From assembly GCF_954871325.1 (NCBI RefSeq), contig NC_088778.1, forward strand, positions 29,001,120-29,065,119: DNA of 64,000 bases, written 5' to 3'. This DNA comes from Gordionus sp. m RMFG-2023 (lineage: Eukaryota; Nematomorpha; Gordioida; Chordodea; Parachordodidae). A model generated the notes under the pieces. The model was not told the origin of the DNA. It saw only the letters and a list, made by a program, of their open reading frames with translations, and made no database searches. This document shows positions 62,791 to 64,000 of the stretch, one piece after another (position 1 is the stretch's first letter; each line of letters starts with the position of its first letter). The translations under genes and the position numbers were made by a program.

Positions 62791-63311
62791 ATTTTATTAT
62801 TTTGAGAGTTCTATCAATAATTAAAAAATATAATTCTATAAATTTTTATAAAAACTTCCTTAAAATTTAAGAATTGTTAAAAGAGCTTTTTTAACCCCAT
62901 TTAGGTGTTAAAATTTATAGAATCTGAATCTTTATATTTTTTGTTTAAAAATTATATTATATTACCTATGTGATTTATTTGAAATTGTAAAATAAAAAAC
63001 AGCGTAATATTTTTTAATTTTATAATAAATCCCTAATTTATTTGGATTTACTTTACATACACACAAAAAGGATCTTATTAAAAACAATCTTTAACCAAAA
63101 AATTCAATAAATATTTAGTTATCTTTCTAGAACTATTTTCTCTAAAATCATTGATATTTTAAAAAAATAATTCATAATTGCTCATTAAAATGTATCAATT
63201 TAAATGTGATTGTAATTTAATTTCTCTCTTTCTTTCTTTTTAAAAAATATTTCTTTTTTAAGTTAAAAACATTATATATAATAAAATTATTATTTTTTAA
63301 ATGTATGAAAT

Positions 63312-63486
63312 ATGAAAGCCAATAAAGAAAATAGTTCTACTAATAAAAATCTAATTCTAGCTAACGTCCCCTCTCCAGGAAATTTTAGTCGTGCAAGTTC
63401 ACAAGTACCAACATCCTTGGTTGAACAACTATTTACTAGATGTGAGAAAGAAAATTCTTGGGATCAGATGTTCGAAGTTAGATATA
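63312..63486 (+). CDS. Possible first exon of an unidentified plus-strand gene
   Basis: Starts MKANKENSSTNKN and runs to EKENSWDQMFE, then reaches a possible donor (GAA|GTTAGA) near 63480. Composition is balanced while the surroundings are A/T runs. A Ser/Asn-rich start followed by a helical LVEQLFTRCEKE looks like a real N-terminus. The rest would lie beyond the window. Family not recognised. Confidence 0.4.
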
Positions 63487-63745
63487 TTATATTTTTTTAC
63501 AAAAGTAACGTTTTTTAAATAAGATATATAATAACAATTAAACGTAAAACGTATCGCGATACTTTCTAAATTATAAAAATACTTTATGAGGTAAAATTAT
63601 GTATATTTATATAAATCGACGGATAGAAATTAAATTTTAAGTTTAAGACCTGTCGCCCATCATCGCTAAACGATAGTATATCTGTATAATTTAATATTAT
63701 ATATTTTGTAAGAGACGCGATAAAGCTTGAGGGATGAGATGATAA

Positions 63746-63958
63746 ACAGGCTATAGTAAACACGTTATGTTCAAGCGGTGCGTTATTTACAAATTCAAGC
63801 CAATAAAAGCGTTATTATGATAATGCTATGATAAAATTTTAAAAACATTTTGCGGCCTATATTTCGAAAATTATTAACGCTATGAAGAATCGGCTGTGAT
63901 TTGGAAAGCGTTAAAATAGCGCAACGCTTAAACTGACGCGTTTACTGTAAATGAAGCC
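63746..63958. mobile_element. MITE family D copy 3
   Basis: More diverged (left end ACAGGCTATAGTAAACACG; right GCGTTTACTGTAAATGAAGC) but TAA still flanks both sides. Confidence 0.8.
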
Positions 63959-64000
63959 TAATTCATCTCGTCCCATAAATTAACACTACTTATAAAAATT

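Overview
The window is AT-rich (roughly three quarters A+T by eye), intron-rich nuclear DNA of an animal-like eukaryote. I cannot name the species. The evidence is one very long, finely split ribosome-biogenesis gene with introns of tens of bases to 15.6 kb, dense non-autonomous DNA transposons, several hAT relics, Tc1/mariner relics, a LINE fragment and LTR-element fossils.

The dominant feature is one minus-strand gene, RRP5 (PDCD11 in animals), running from the ATG at 59369 to the stop at 16166. I could place 28 coding exons with GT/AG borders and consistent phase at every junction, giving about 2,320 residues: a series of S1 RNA-binding domains (exons 2 to 22), an acidic/basic linker (exon 23) and C-terminal HAT (half-a-TPR) repeats (exons 23 to 28). 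The intron between exons 22 and 23 (24635-40272) divides the S1 half from the HAT half. It holds a young non-autonomous LTR element (25180-27624), a Tc1/hAT mosaic (30.1-35.7 kb) and many MITEs. The intron between exons 26 and 27 holds a decayed hAT element and a LINE fragment.

Downstream of the gene, at 5198-7808, lies a partial direct duplication of its last three exons. It is a pseudogene: its first exon has an in-frame stop and has lost its acceptor AG. Around it (0.4-13.6 kb) is repeat-rich DNA: a complete-ended but internally decayed hAT element (1055-2578, 8-bp target duplication), fossils of Ty3/gypsy-like elements (2.7-3.5, 9.4-10.2 and 10.2-11.95 kb), a BED-finger hAT fragment, unclassified dispersed repeats, and a small unidentified coding-like stretch at 4.28-4.79 kb.

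At the right end, 59.4-63.3 kb is largely featureless AT-rich sequence with one 118-bp direct duplication. A possible first exon of an unidentified plus-strand gene begins at 63312, and a Harbinger-type MITE closes the window.

The repeats are mostly hAT-related. Several families share ends of the form YAGNGTTGTTAAA followed by a short family-specific motif repeated inward, and several copies have perfect 8-bp target duplications. Nested insertions give relative ages. I found no RNA genes, CRISPR arrays or prokaryotic features.
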